A DNA stretch of 64,000 nucleotides from assembly GCA_020635855.1 (NCBI GenBank), contig JACJYZ010000002.1, forward strand, positions 1,674,001 through 1,738,000. Reading direction: 5' to 3'. Source of the stretch: Flavobacteriales bacterium. GTDB taxonomy: Bacteria > Bacteroidota > Bacteroidia > JACJYZ01. The notes below the pieces were generated by a model that worked only from the letters and a program-made list of their open reading frames with translations, ran no database searches and had not been told where the DNA came from. A program made the position numbers and the translations under genes. Numbering within the stretch: the first letter of the stretch is position 1; each line of letters opens with the position of its first letter. Shown in pieces: positions 26,681-35,848 of this stretch.

Positions 26681-27550
26681 ATGAAAAACATCCTGGTTCC
26701 TACAGATTTTTCCGAACACGCCGATTATGCAACCGAAGTAGCTGCGGAGATAGCGCGGAAGTCCGGCGCAACCCTCTACATTTACCACATCATCAACATA
26801 CCGGTGCAGGAAGAGAACTACAGGTACCAGCAGTTCCAGTCGATCCCGGAAGCTTTGTTCATGATCAAACTGGCAGAGAAGAATTTCGCTACGCTGTTAA
26901 AGAAGCCTTATCTGAAAGGCGTAAAGGTGATCAACGCGATCGACTTCGCCTCTATCTACGACCGCATCACCAAGCTGGCAAAAAAACACAAGATCGACCT
27001 GATCGTGATGGGATCTCATGGCACCAGCGGATTTCGGGAAGAGTTCATCGGAACCAACACCGAACGCGTGGCCCGCATTGCCCACTGCCCGGTACTCACC
27101 ATCAAACAGCAACACAAGAAATTCGAGATCAGGAACATTGTGTTCGCATCCAACTTCTATAAGGAAACCGACCATGTGGTTCCGAGGGTGCGTCAGTTCG
27201 CCGAGTTGTTCGGCGCCAATGTTCACCTGCTGAAAGTCAACACCCCTTACCATTTTGAAACCAACCGTTATGCACACAAGTTGATGGAAGACATGGCCAA
27301 GAAACACAAGATCAAGCATTACTCCATCAACATGTACAATGACGAACACATCGAGAATGGCTTGCTGAATTTCAGTGACGACACCAACGCAGACCTGATC
27401 GCCATTGGGACACACGGCCGCACGGGTTTATCGCACCTGATCAATGGCAGCCTTGCCGAAGATGTGATCAACCACGCACACCGCCCCGTGCTCACCATCA
27501 AGATCAAGGAACCCAAAGTGAAGTTCGGCACCATCGCTCCTATTAAATAA
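26681..27550 (+). CDS. Universal stress protein with two UspA domains
   Basis: A cytoplasmic tandem UspA protein, 289 aa. The N-terminal domain begins MKNILVPTDFSEHADYATEVA. Both domains retain the ATP-binding motif G-2x-G-9x-G-S/T (GSHGTSGFREEFIGT near 108-122 and GTHGRTGLSHLINGS near 244-258), so nucleotide binding is likely. It is followed after nine bases by a second Usp gene and then by a dehydrogenase-like gene, probably one operon. Confidence 0.9.
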   Translation: MKNILVPTDFSEHADYATEVAAEIARKSGATLYIYHIINIPVQEENYRYQQFQSIPEALFMIKLAEKNFATLLKKPYLKGVKVINAIDFASIYDRITKLAKKHKIDLIVMGSHGTSGFREEFIGTNTERVARIAHCPVLTIKQQHKKFEIRNIVFASNFYKETDHVVPRVRQFAELFGANVHLLKVNTPYHFETNRYAHKLMEDMAKKHKIKHYSINMYNDEHIENGLLNFSDDTNADLIAIGTHGRTGLSHLINGSLAEDVINHAHRPVLTIKIKEPKVKFGTIAPIK

Positions 27551-27559
27551 GTACTTGTT

Positions 27560-28408
27560 ATGGCAGCCAAAAGGGTCCTGATCGTTTCCGACGGATCACA
27601 ATTTTCTGAGAGCGCCCTCGAGTTTGCTCTTGCAGTTTACAAGGGCTCGGATGTTCAGCTGGCCGGCATTTTCGTACAGGATCTCTCCTACCTGAGCATG
27701 CTTACATTGATGGGCAGCGATGAGTTGATGAACACCTTCAATTTCAGGTTTGTTGAGGAAAGTCTGAAAGCCGGTGAATCCAAAGTCAAAGGTTATATTG
27801 ATGAATTCCGGCAACGCTGCAAAGAAGCGAACGTGCACTTTGAAGTTCTTTTCGAAAAGGGATCCGCCCCAGCCGAGATTATTCATGAAAGTACTTTTTG
27901 CGATCTGATCATCATCGGGTACCAATCTTTCTTTGCAAACATAGGTGGGCGGCAAGACGATCACCTGCTAAGAGACGTGCTATCCGAAGCGCAATGCCCT
28001 GTGGTGGTTGTTCCGGAAGCGTGGAAAGTTCCCGGCTCCGTTGTTTTCGGGTTCGACGGGAAATACGAATCCACCTATGCACTCCGTCAATTCCTGTACC
28101 TGATGCCGGCTGGCGTGCTGCAGGTTCCTTTCCGTTCGGTCTCCGTGGATGAAGACGGAACACTTCCTGAAGACCATCAGATGCAACAGTTACAATCCCT
28201 GATGAATGCACACGGGATTAACATGACCTCCATTGTAAAAAAGGGAAAGGCTGGTGAAGAGATCAGGAAGGAAGTGGAATCCCAGACTTCCCCCATACTG
28301 GTGATGGGATCATACGGACGCAGCCTGTTCAGCATGTTGTTCCACCACAGCGCGTCGGATTCCATCCTGCGGTCGCAACAGGTGCCCGTATTCATTACCC
28401 ACAGATAA
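27560..28408 (+). CDS. Universal stress protein family, degenerate nucleotide site
   Basis: A 282-aa two-domain Usp. The N-terminus RVLIVSDGSQFSESALEFAL fits a first UspA domain. The second begins near GSVVFGFDGKYESTYALRQF and ends GSYGRSLFSMLFHHSASDSIL and VPVFITHR. The ATP-binding motif is degenerate in both halves: the second lacks the distal glycine (HHS in place of GS) and the first has no G-rich loop. It is probably a non-ATP-binding Usp that acts together with the preceding paralogue. Its TAA overlaps the ATG of the next gene. Confidence 0.82.
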   Translation: MAAKRVLIVSDGSQFSESALEFALAVYKGSDVQLAGIFVQDLSYLSMLTLMGSDELMNTFNFRFVEESLKAGESKVKGYIDEFRQRCKEANVHFEVLFEKGSAPAEIIHESTFCDLIIIGYQSFFANIGGRQDDHLLRDVLSEAQCPVVVVPEAWKVPGSVVFGFDGKYESTYALRQFLYLMPAGVLQVPFRSVSVDEDGTLPEDHQMQQLQSLMNAHGINMTSIVKKGKAGEEIRKEVESQTSPILVMGSYGRSLFSMLFHHSASDSILRSQQVPVFITHR

Positions 28409-29337
28409 TGGAAGCGCAAACCCTGCGCGTATCGGTAGTTGGCTTCGGAGATGTGGGCGCTACCCTCGCCTACCTGCTTATCAACAGCCATGATGTCAAC
28501 ATCCACCTGAACATCATGGATCCTTCGCCGCTGATTGAAGGCCGGTTGCTGGACATGGCACACGCCCTTGCACTGGATCACCGTCACATCATTACCCTCA
28601 ACGATAAAAATGCCCTTCAGCAGGCCGACTTTATTTTCATGGCCGCCGGCTACCGGAATGCTCCCGGTGCATCCAGGCTAAGCGTGGCCAAACAGAACAT
28701 CGGATTAACCAGGGAAATTTTCACCGGACTGAAATGGGCAAGCAACCCGATGGTGGTGGTATTGACCAACCCGGTTGAGATCGTATGCCATCACCTTCAC
28801 GTGGTTTCCGGCATCCCTTCCCGGCAGATCGCAGGCACGGGCACGTTGCTCGACAGCGTACGCCTGGCGTACTACCTGGCACAATCACTGAACGTAAAGC
28901 CAAAAGATGTGGAAGCCTGGATCCTGGGCGAACACGGCGCATCCATGGTGCCCGTTTTTTCTCAAACCAAGGTGAACGGCATACCGGTTCATGAATTCCC
29001 ATTGGTGACCCGGCAGCTGCTCGACAAGTGTATGGAAGAAACCCTGCAGGCCGCGAATACCATCCGGCGAACCCAGGGCAGCACTTATTATGGTGTGGCC
29101 CAATGCGCATCCCAGGTGTTTCACGCCATCCGGAAAGACCAGCCCATACGCGTACCGCTCAGCGTTGCGGTGGACGAACAACACATGCACATGCTGCGCT
29201 GCAATCCGAACCTGTTCATCAGCCTGCCGGTAACCGTTGACCGGAACGGATGGACCCTTCACGGTGATTTCAATCTTACACGGGAAGAAACCGAAGGTCT
29301 GAAACGTTCGGCGCAAGTGATTGCCGGCTATCTATGA
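28408..29337 (+). CDS. LDH/MDH-superfamily NAD-dependent dehydrogenase, atypical specificity
   Basis: A 309-aa 2-hydroxyacid dehydrogenase of the lactate/malate family. The N-terminal Rossmann motif is VVGFGDVGATLA. Catalytic residues are present: Asn in LTNPVEIVCHH, Asp and Arg in LLDSVRLAYYL, and His in GEHGASMVP. The mobile-loop Arg is in APGASRLSV. The specificity residue, Gln in LDH and Arg in MDH, is Asn here (AGYRNAPG). Neither lactate nor malate can therefore be assumed. The ATG overlaps the stop of the second Usp gene, implying a stress-linked operon. Confidence 0.82.
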   Translation: MEAQTLRVSVVGFGDVGATLAYLLINSHDVNIHLNIMDPSPLIEGRLLDMAHALALDHRHIITLNDKNALQQADFIFMAAGYRNAPGASRLSVAKQNIGLTREIFTGLKWASNPMVVVLTNPVEIVCHHLHVVSGIPSRQIAGTGTLLDSVRLAYYLAQSLNVKPKDVEAWILGEHGASMVPVFSQTKVNGIPVHEFPLVTRQLLDKCMEETLQAANTIRRTQGSTYYGVAQCASQVFHAIRKDQPIRVPLSVAVDEQHMHMLRCNPNLFISLPVTVDRNGWTLHGDFNLTREETEGLKRSAQVIAGYL

Positions 29338-29427
29338 TTCATTCCTGACAATTATCATATCCGGACATGCCGAATGTCATGGTATGATCGTAAGCAAACC
29401 GCTTCCTTCGTGATAAAGATTTTCATC

Positions 29428-29610
29428 ATGAAAAGTAAGTTTATCGCATCGCTCATTGGCCTTTTTGTTCTGATCGTAGGATTCAACATCGCGTATTCCG
29501 AGATCAATCTGGATCACATGCTGCTGAACGCAGGCATGATGGTGGTCACCATTTTTGGTGCGATGGCCGCCGTATATATAGGCACTTACGAGATCTTTGA
29601 CAAGAAATAA
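29428..29610 (+). CDS. Small membrane protein with two helices
   Basis: A 60-aa protein with two hydrophobic segments (FIASLIGLFVLIVGFNIAYSE and MLLNAGMMVVTIFGAMAAVYIGTY) and a charged C-terminus EIFDKK. The start at 29428 puts the Lys-rich tip directly before the first helix. I do not recognise a family. It lies between the dehydrogenase and a strong hairpin at 29622. Confidence 0.6.
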   Translation: MKSKFIASLIGLFVLIVGFNIAYSEINLDHMLLNAGMMVVTIFGAMAAVYIGTYEIFDKK

Positions 29611-29621
29611 ATTTTTCCACT

Positions 29622-29691
29622 GAAGCAACCTGCCTGTCACTGTACCTGTTCTTCCCAATCCTGTCCTAAGCCTTGACAGCCAGGTTGCTTC
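29622..29691 (+). terminator. Long hairpin downstream of the small membrane protein gene
   Basis: GAAGCAACCTG at 29622-29632 pairs with CAGGTTGCTTC at 29681-29691, with a further TGTC/GACA pairing inside and a loop of about 35 bases. A pyrimidine-rich tail follows. It may terminate the upstream genes before the SLC13 gene. Confidence 0.5.
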
Positions 29692-29738
29692 CTTCTTTCC
29701 TGCAACAGCTCCGCTAAATTTTCTAGCTTTACCGCGCC

Positions 29739-31211
29739 ATGAAACTACCAAGGCCGGTCGCCATCATATCTGGCCCTTTACTGGGTTTACTCGCGTGTTG
29801 GTACCTGCTTAAGCAAGGGCATCCACCCGCAATGGGTAGAATGGCATTTGTAGCGATTTGGATGGCGGGATGGTGGATCACTGAGGCCGTCAACATTTTT
29901 TTTACTTCCCTCCTTCCGCTGGTCGCATTCCCGCTGCTTGGCATCATGGACATGAAAGAGACCGCACCCAGCTACACCAATGAGATCATATTTCTTTTCA
30001 TCGGCGGCTTCCTGATCGCTTTTACATTGGAAAAATGGAACCTGCACAAGCGCATGGCCCTGTTCCTGTTGTTGAAGATCGGCGCCACACCTTCCCGTTT
30101 GTTGCTTGGTTTCATGACGGCCAGCTACTTTCTTTCCATGTGGATCGTGAACACTGCTACCACCATGATGCTGTTGCCTGCAACCATGGCGGTGATCGGT
30201 CAGATCGAAGACCAGACAGGAAAACGTGACAACAAAATGGCGACAGGGTTTCTGCTCGGACTCGCCTATGCATCCTCCATCGGCGGCACGGCAACGGTGA
30301 TCGGCACCGCGCCCAACATGGCATTCATGGGATTCTACAACTCCAACTTTCCCAACCTTCCCGCCGTTAACTTCACCAACTGGATCCTGTTCAGCCTGCC
30401 CGTATCACTCACATTTTTTGCTCTATGCTTCCAGGTGCTGCGCTACCGGTTCCTGAGACACATGAAGCACACCACCATCTCCATGGATACCTGCCGCATG
30501 CAGTATCAGCAGCTGGGCAGGATGTCGTACGAGGAGAAAAGTATAACCGCTGTCTTTTTCGCAACCGTACTGCTTTGGTTTTTCCGACAGGACATCGTTT
30601 TGGGTTCATTCACCATACCCGGATGGTCGGGATTCCTGCCGGTGGGTGGGTTCATCAAAGACAGCACCATCGCCATGATCGCTTCGTGTGTACTGTATCT
30701 CTTTCCTTCCAGGCAAAGGAAAGGAGAGGGATTGCTCACGTGGGACCAGGTGCAGCGTATACCGTTTGGCATTATCTTCCTGTTCGGTGGCGGATTCGCT
30801 TTGGCCAACGGCATCACCGAAAGCGGGTTATCGGAATGGCTGACGGAACATCTGAAAAACCTGTCGGGGAATTGGACACCTTTCCAGGTGGTTGTGACCC
30901 TTTGTGTCTTCATGACTTTCTTTACGGAACTCACTTCCAATACGGCTTCTACCTACCTGATGCTTCCCATTCTGCTGAGCATCTCAGCTCAATTCAAGGC
31001 CAGTCCGCTGATTTTCATGGTGCCCGTTGTGCTTTCCGCATCTTATGCTTTCATGCTTCCCGTTGCCACACCGCCCAACACCATCGTATTTGGCAGTGAG
31101 CGGATCTCCATGAGGGACATGACAAGAACCGGTTTGATTCTGAACATCATCGGCGTTGTTCTGAATGTATTGGCGATCTTCACACTGGCCAAATGGTTAT
31201 GGCAGATCTGA
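29739..31211 (+). CDS. SLC13/DASS family anion (dicarboxylate or sulfate) symporter
   Basis: A multi-spanning inner-membrane transporter of 490 aa. The family has two SNT-type motifs that form the Na+ and substrate site; here they read VNTATTMML (first half) and SNTASTYLMLP (second half). ATPPNTIVFGSERISMRDM near the C-terminus is the typical DASS signature. WITEAVNIFFTSLLPLVAFPLLG near the N-terminus also matches. The substrate (succinate/citrate type against sulfate) cannot be read from sequence. The end overlaps the start of rsmE by 13 bases. Confidence 0.9.
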   Translation: MKLPRPVAIISGPLLGLLACWYLLKQGHPPAMGRMAFVAIWMAGWWITEAVNIFFTSLLPLVAFPLLGIMDMKETAPSYTNEIIFLFIGGFLIAFTLEKWNLHKRMALFLLLKIGATPSRLLLGFMTASYFLSMWIVNTATTMMLLPATMAVIGQIEDQTGKRDNKMATGFLLGLAYASSIGGTATVIGTAPNMAFMGFYNSNFPNLPAVNFTNWILFSLPVSLTFFALCFQVLRYRFLRHMKHTTISMDTCRMQYQQLGRMSYEEKSITAVFFATVLLWFFRQDIVLGSFTIPGWSGFLPVGGFIKDSTIAMIASCVLYLFPSRQRKGEGLLTWDQVQRIPFGIIFLFGGGFALANGITESGLSEWLTEHLKNLSGNWTPFQVVVTLCVFMTFFTELTSNTASTYLMLPILLSISAQFKASPLIFMVPVVLSASYAFMLPVATPPNTIVFGSERISMRDMTRTGLILNIIGVVLNVLAIFTLAKWLWQI

Positions 31212-31924
31212 CGCAACTCCCAAGATTTTACAAACCCGACCTGCAACAGGGCGAAGGAATACTTGATGGCACGGAAGCGCACCATTGCCTGCATGTGCTG
31301 CGCATGAAAGCAGGAGATAAAATTGTGCTAACCGATGGCCTGGGGCACCTGGCCGCTGCAACCATTGTTCATGCCGGCAAGAAGGAGGTACAATTCCGGA
31401 CAGGGGAATGGATACATGCAGCCGGCCCCGAACCGGGCATACACATTGCCATTGCTCCCACGAAGGGAAACGACCGCTTCGAATGGTTTCTTGAGAAGGC
31501 AACAGAAATGGGAGTGGCTGCCATTACCCCACTGCTTTGCCAGCATGGAGAAAGGGCCCGGTTCAAACCGGATCGGTGGGAAAAGATATTGGTTGCGGCA
31601 ATGAAACAATGTCAGCGTGACTACCTGCCGGAACTGCATGAAGCAACTACTTTTCAGGCTTTTCTCAACAGCAAACTACCCGAACAAACCTTCATGGCCC
31701 ACAGGGGAAGTGAGGAAGATGTGCCTCCACACCTGGCGGATGTGTTGAATGGAACGGAAGAAGCCGTGGTGATGATCGGACCTGAAGGAGATTTCAGTCA
31801 GCAGGAACTTGCATTGGCGACGTCCAAAAACATCCGCATGGTTTCATTGGGTAGCAGGCGTTTGCGAACCGAAACCGCCGGCTTGTCCGCCGTCGCAACA
31901 TACGCCACCTTAAGCAAGCGGTAA
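31199..31924 (+). CDS. rsmE: 16S rRNA m3U1498 methyltransferase RsmE
   Basis: A SPOUT-class methyltransferase that modifies U1498 of 16S rRNA, 241 aa. The N-terminal PUA-like part has HHCLHVLRMKAGD. The C-terminal knotted SAM domain shows APTKGNDRFEWFLEKATEMGV, the IGPEGDFSQQEL loop and SLGSRRLRTETAGLSAVA. I start at 31199 (MADLTQ), two codons into the longest frame. It overlaps the SLC13 gene and converges on the FMN reductase gene, with 15 bases overlapping at the 3-prime ends. Confidence 0.93.
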   Translation: MADLTQLPRFYKPDLQQGEGILDGTEAHHCLHVLRMKAGDKIVLTDGLGHLAAATIVHAGKKEVQFRTGEWIHAAGPEPGIHIAIAPTKGNDRFEWFLEKATEMGVAAITPLLCQHGERARFKPDRWEKILVAAMKQCQRDYLPELHEATTFQAFLNSKLPEQTFMAHRGSEEDVPPHLADVLNGTEEAVVMIGPEGDFSQQELALATSKNIRMVSLGSRRLRTETAGLSAVATYATLSKR

Positions 31925-32461
31925 CGCCATCTCCTCATCGAAAACGCCAACCACCTTTTCCAATTCTGCGCGATATGGATCGGAAAGGCCATTCACCGGA
32001 TTGAAATTCTCGTTGAAGGAAGGAAGACTGAAGTGTCCGATGATCCGGCCGCCATGCCTGGGAAACCTGGAGCGCGCCGCCTCCATCACACCCGCACCTC
32101 CCCTTGCTCCCGGGGATGTGCTTAGCAACAAGACAGGTTTTTCTCCGAATACCTTTGGTTCGATTCGCGACACCCAGTCGAACAGGTTTTTAAATGCTGC
32201 CGTGTAGCTGCCGTTGTGTTCGGCAAGGGAGATCAGGTAGGCATCGTTTGAGTTCATAAGTTCGGCAAACCGGATGGCATGCTCAGGGTATCCTTCCTTT
32301 TCCAGGTCCACGGAAAACAAAGGGAGCGGGTAATCATTAAGATCCGTGATGTGTACACGGGCATTGCGGATCAAACCGGCGGCATAAGTTACCAGCTGCT
32401 TGTTGATGGATTGACTGCTGGTGCTGCCTGCAAAGGCAAGGATATTTTTTCCTGAACGCAT
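31910..32461 (-). CDS. NADPH-dependent FMN reductase family flavoprotein
   Basis: A 183-aa flavodoxin-fold oxidoreductase. The FMN-phosphate loop is AFAGSTSSQSINKQL near residues 9-23. The second loop LAEHNGSYTAAFKNLFDWVSR is the ArsH/FMN-reductase signature (usually PEYNGSIPGVLKNAIDW). LLLSTSPGARGGAGVMEA follows. Such proteins reduce FMN, quinones or azo compounds. The physiological substrate is unknown. It lies on the minus strand downstream of rocD with a gap of about 40 bases. Confidence 0.87.
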   Translation of the reverse strand: MRSGKNILAFAGSTSSQSINKQLVTYAAGLIRNARVHITDLNDYPLPLFSVDLEKEGYPEHAIRFAELMNSNDAYLISLAEHNGSYTAAFKNLFDWVSRIEPKVFGEKPVLLLSTSPGARGGAGVMEAARSRFPRHGGRIIGHFSLPSFNENFNPVNGLSDPYRAELEKVVGVFDEEMALPLA

Positions 32462-32500
32462 ATGTGTTTGATTTGAACCCCAGGCATTGCACCCGGATAT

Positions 32501-33742
32501 TTACGCCATGGCCAGTATGGTTTTCCTGATAATGTCGATGCATTCGGCCATTTGGTCTTCGGTCATCACAAGCGGCGGTGCAAACCGGATCTTGTCGCCA
32601 TGTGTTGGTTTGGCCAGCAAGCCGTTTTCCTTTAGTGCCAGGCATACATCCCACGCATCCTTACCGTTCTTCGAACCGATGACGATGGCATTCAGCAGAC
32701 CTTTGCCACGGACTTCCAGAATCATGTCTGACGGGATGGACCGGAGTTCCGATCGCAGCATCTCTCCCAATGCATAGGCATTTTCCGTTAACTGTTCATC
32801 TTTCAGTACCTGCAGCGCCGCCATGGCCACCCTGCAAGCAACCGGGTTTCCACCGAACGTTGAACCATGTTCACCGGGTTTGATGCACATCATGATGTCG
32901 TCATCCGCCAGCACGGCAGATACCGGGTATACACCACCGGAAAGGGCTTTCCCCAGAATGAGTACATCGGGGTGAACATTTTCATAGTCACATGCAAGCA
33001 TTCGACCGGTGCGTCCCAATCCCGTTTGCACCTCGTCGGCGAGCAGCAGCACATTTGCCGCTTTGCATAATTCGGCGGCTTTGGACAGATACCCTTCATC
33101 AGGCACGAATACCCCGGCTTCACCCTGGATGGGTTCCACCAGGAAACCTGCTACATGCGGATCGGCAAGTGCTTTTTGCAGCGCATTCATATCATTGTAT
33201 GGGATGACTTCGATGCCTGGCGTAAACGGGCCGAAGTCTTTGCGTGCATCCGGATCGGTTGAAGCAGATACGATGGTGATGGTTCTTCCGTGGAAATTGT
33301 TTTCACATACGATGATCTTGGCCTGGTCAGCGGGAATTCCTTTCCTGAGATAGCCCCACTTTCTGCACAACTTGATGGCGGTTTCCACTGCTTCCACGCC
33401 TGAATTCACCGGAAGCACCTTGTTGTACCCAAAATAATCACAAACATATTTCTCGTACTCACCCAGGCTGCTGTTGTAAAAAGCCCTGGATGTAAGGGTC
33501 AGTTTCTGCGCCTGTTCGAGCATAGCTGATATGATGCGCGGATGACAGTGCCCCTGGTTAACGGCGGAATAGGCGGAAAGGAAATCGTAATACTGACGGC
33601 CTTCCACATCCCAAACAAACACACCCTCACCCCTGTCTAACACAACCGGTATCGGATGATAGTTATGGGCACCGTAGGTATTTTCCAGTGCCATTGCTTC
33701 TGCAGAGGTCAGGTGCGTACTCATATTTTTTGGTGTTTTCAT
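32501..33742 (-). CDS. rocD: Ornithine--oxo-acid transaminase
   Basis: Class III PLP aminotransferase converting ornithine to glutamate semialdehyde, 413 aa. Signature blocks are ENTYGAHNYHPIPVVLDRGEG, FLSAYSAVNQGHCHP, VLPVNSGVEAVETAIKLCRKW, FHGRTITIVSAS and LLADEVQTGLGRTG. The PLP lysine is in LILGKALSGGVYPVSAV. These favour ornithine aminotransferase over acetylornithine or GABA aminotransferases. An internal ATG at 33724 is an alternative start. Arginine/ornithine catabolism or proline supply is the likely role. Confidence 0.92.
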   Translation of the reverse strand: MKTPKNMSTHLTSAEAMALENTYGAHNYHPIPVVLDRGEGVFVWDVEGRQYYDFLSAYSAVNQGHCHPRIISAMLEQAQKLTLTSRAFYNSSLGEYEKYVCDYFGYNKVLPVNSGVEAVETAIKLCRKWGYLRKGIPADQAKIIVCENNFHGRTITIVSASTDPDARKDFGPFTPGIEVIPYNDMNALQKALADPHVAGFLVEPIQGEAGVFVPDEGYLSKAAELCKAANVLLLADEVQTGLGRTGRMLACDYENVHPDVLILGKALSGGVYPVSAVLADDDIMMCIKPGEHGSTFGGNPVACRVAMAALQVLKDEQLTENAYALGEMLRSELRSIPSDMILEVRGKGLLNAIVIGSKNGKDAWDVCLALKENGLLAKPTHGDKIRFAPPLVMTEDQMAECIDIIRKTILAMA

Positions 33743-34174
33743 GCGGATAAAAGTAATGAATTCGCCCGTGTGGCCTGATAAAATTTAGCACCAAACAAGC
33801 GTTTCAAAACTGAATCTAACAAATGTTCTTTTTTTTCCACGCCAACAGCATCAAGGGATTTAGGCATAAAAACACCTTCGCAAAGTTGCGGATCAGGATG
33901 CGCATTTCAGCTCTCATTTCTCCGGTATTCAAAAAGCAAAATCCCTTCCAATACAACCGTTTCCAATCGATCAATGTGAACGAAACCTCGGTATTCGTGG
34001 CGCGGAAGACTTTCGATTCAAAAAACTCAGGAAACAGAGGCATTTGGTATTCCCGGGTACGAGTTTCGGTAATTCAACAAATATTGCACATGTGCCATCG
34101 GGAAACCCCTTGCCAGACAATGGAAACTAACAATTTGCTGAAAAATGACCGTGGATTCACGTTCACTTCACAAA
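33743..34174. other. Intergenic stretch without a supported gene
   Basis: Between rocD and the candidate small RNA I see no convincing gene. A frame at 33823-34257 (plus) has a composition unlike coding DNA here and overlaps the promoter-like box at 34175. The first 40 bases presumably hold the rocD promoter. Confidence 0.5.
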
Positions 34175-34188
34175 TAATTTTGGCTCCA

Positions 34189-34316
34189 GATTGTTTCGTA
34201 GGTCCGACGGGTATACAAAGAGAATATTGCCCTCCTTACCTGAAGGACAAAGACTAACTCCGGAAACCGCGTCATGGACTGCCCTCCACTTGAGTGGTTT
34301 CCGGAGTCTCTTTTTT
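34189..34316 (+). ncRNA. Candidate small RNA between rocD and sdaA
   Basis: A perfect -7 box TAATTTTG (34175-34182) is followed about 75 bases later by a strong hairpin and T run. The implied transcript of about 130 bases has no credible reading frame and lies in a gap flanked by two leftward genes, so it does not read into a gene. I cannot assign it to a known RNA family. No clear -33 TTG is visible, which weakens the case. Confidence 0.4.
34257..34316 (+). terminator. Strong 12-bp hairpin terminator, rightward
   Basis: ACTCCGGAAACC (34257-34268) pairs perfectly with GGTTTCCGGAGT (34296-34307) and is followed by CTCTTTTTT. The T run is on the plus strand, so it serves a rightward transcript, not sdaA, which ends at 34332 on the minus strand. 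Confidence 0.75.
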
Positions 34317-34331
34317 AAATGTACGCTTTCT

Positions 34332-35744
34332 TTAGCATTCGGGAAGGTTTACAGGAATGCGGGATGCGAGTCCGGCCTCAGAAGTTTCTTTGTATTTTGT
34401 ACTCATGTCCTGCGCAGTTTCCCACATGGTGGTTACCACGTCATCCAGGGAGATCTTGGCAACGCCCGGATCTGAATAAAGTGCAATGTTGCAAGCGGTG
34501 ATGGCCTTCATGGCTCCCATCGTATTGCGTTCGATGCAGGGCACCTGTACCAATCCGCCGATCGGGTCGCAGGTAAGGCCGAGGTGATGTTCCATTGCAA
34601 TCTCAGCTGCCATCAGGGATTGCTTGGGTGTTCCGCCGAAGCGTTCGCACAGTGCCGCAGCAGCCATGGCCGATGCCACACCGATCTCCGCCTGACATCC
34701 ACCCATGGCTGCAGAAATGGTAGCTCCCTTTTTGAAAATGCTGCCCACTTCACTTGCGGTGAGGAGGAATCTGACGATGTCATCATCGCCTTCATTCCGG
34801 CAAAAAATATTATAGTACATCAGTACGGCGGGGATTACACCGGCCGCACCGTTGGTGGGTGCTGTCACCACGCGGCCGAAGGAGGCATTCTCCTCATTCA
34901 CGGCCAGGGCGAAGCACGCCACCCAGTTCAGGGTACGCCGGAAGGTATTTTCTCCTTTGGCGATTTGTTGTTTCCACTCCTGCAGGTTGTCGTAATGCGC
35001 ACCTTTGATCAGCAGTTCATCCAGGTCATAAGCGCGGCGGTGCACATCCAGGCCGCCGGGAAGCTTTCCTGTTTTGTGGCAGCCGCGGTAAATACATTCC
35101 TGCATCACGTTCCAGATGCCTATCAACCCTTCCTTCACGTCCCTTTCGGATTTCCAGCATTTCTCATTGGCCATTACCACGTCGCTAATGGACATGCCTG
35201 TTTCTTTACAGAACCTGAGCAAGTCAGCCGCACTGGAAACCGGATAGGTCAGCTGAATGGATTGTTCCTGCTGGGTTTCATCTTCCTTAACCACAAAGCC
35301 TCCGCCGATGGAATAATAGACTTCGCGCAGCAATCCGCCATCTTTCAGAAACACCTCAAACTCCATGGCATTCGAGTGAAACGGCAGCTGGCGGTCGAAG
35401 TGATAGAGGATGTGATGCTGTGGATCAAAATCAAGTTGAAGTTTTCCACCCAGCACCAGTTGTTTGGTTTCCCGCACCTGGAGAACGATTTTCTCGGCTT
35501 TATCTGCGCTGATCTCCGCAGGGTTCTCACCGGCGAGACCCAACATGATCGCCCGGCCGGTTCCGTGTCCTTTGCCCGTTTTGGCCAGCGACCCGAACAG
35601 GTGCACCTTCACTTCGGTCACCTGACCTACCCGTTCGCCCAGGCTCTCCAGCATTCTCAGGCAGGCTTTCCATGGCCCCATCGTGTGGGAACTGGACGGG
35701 CCGATCCCCACCTTGAACATATCAAATACACTAATCTGCTCCAT
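34332..35744 (-). CDS. sdaA: L-serine ammonia-lyase, single-chain iron-sulfur type
   Basis: Converts serine to pyruvate and ammonia with a catalytic 4Fe-4S cluster, 470 aa. The N-terminal beta domain starts ISVFDMFKVGIGPSSSHTMGPW, and the GPSSSHT motif is diagnostic. The C-terminal alpha domain has APTNGAAGVIPAV, SAAMGGCQAEIGVASAMAA and LTCDPIGGLVQVPCIERN, carrying the conserved cluster cysteines. Length and domain order match the fused type of E. coli SdaA. It is a single gene whose upstream neighbour is the SCO gene on the same strand. Confidence 0.94.
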   Translation of the reverse strand: MEQISVFDMFKVGIGPSSSHTMGPWKACLRMLESLGERVGQVTEVKVHLFGSLAKTGKGHGTGRAIMLGLAGENPAEISADKAEKIVLQVRETKQLVLGGKLQLDFDPQHHILYHFDRQLPFHSNAMEFEVFLKDGGLLREVYYSIGGGFVVKEDETQQEQSIQLTYPVSSAADLLRFCKETGMSISDVVMANEKCWKSERDVKEGLIGIWNVMQECIYRGCHKTGKLPGGLDVHRRAYDLDELLIKGAHYDNLQEWKQQIAKGENTFRRTLNWVACFALAVNEENASFGRVVTAPTNGAAGVIPAVLMYYNIFCRNEGDDDIVRFLLTASEVGSIFKKGATISAAMGGCQAEIGVASAMAAAALCERFGGTPKQSLMAAEIAMEHHLGLTCDPIGGLVQVPCIERNTMGAMKAITACNIALYSDPGVAKISLDDVVTTMWETAQDMSTKYKETSEAGLASRIPVNLPEC

Positions 35745-35848
35745 ACACTACATAGTTGAACGGACAAAGATAAGATGGAATCCCGGGGAATTTCAAAGGA
35801 AGGTAAATGTATTGCAGGCGAGGATTAGTAACCCGATGGGATGGCATT

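Noticed and set aside
33823..34257. A 144-residue frame on the plus strand
   Set aside because: It begins with a run of Phe, has no recognisable domain, overlaps a promoter-like box and the candidate small RNA, and its codon usage is unlike neighbouring genes.
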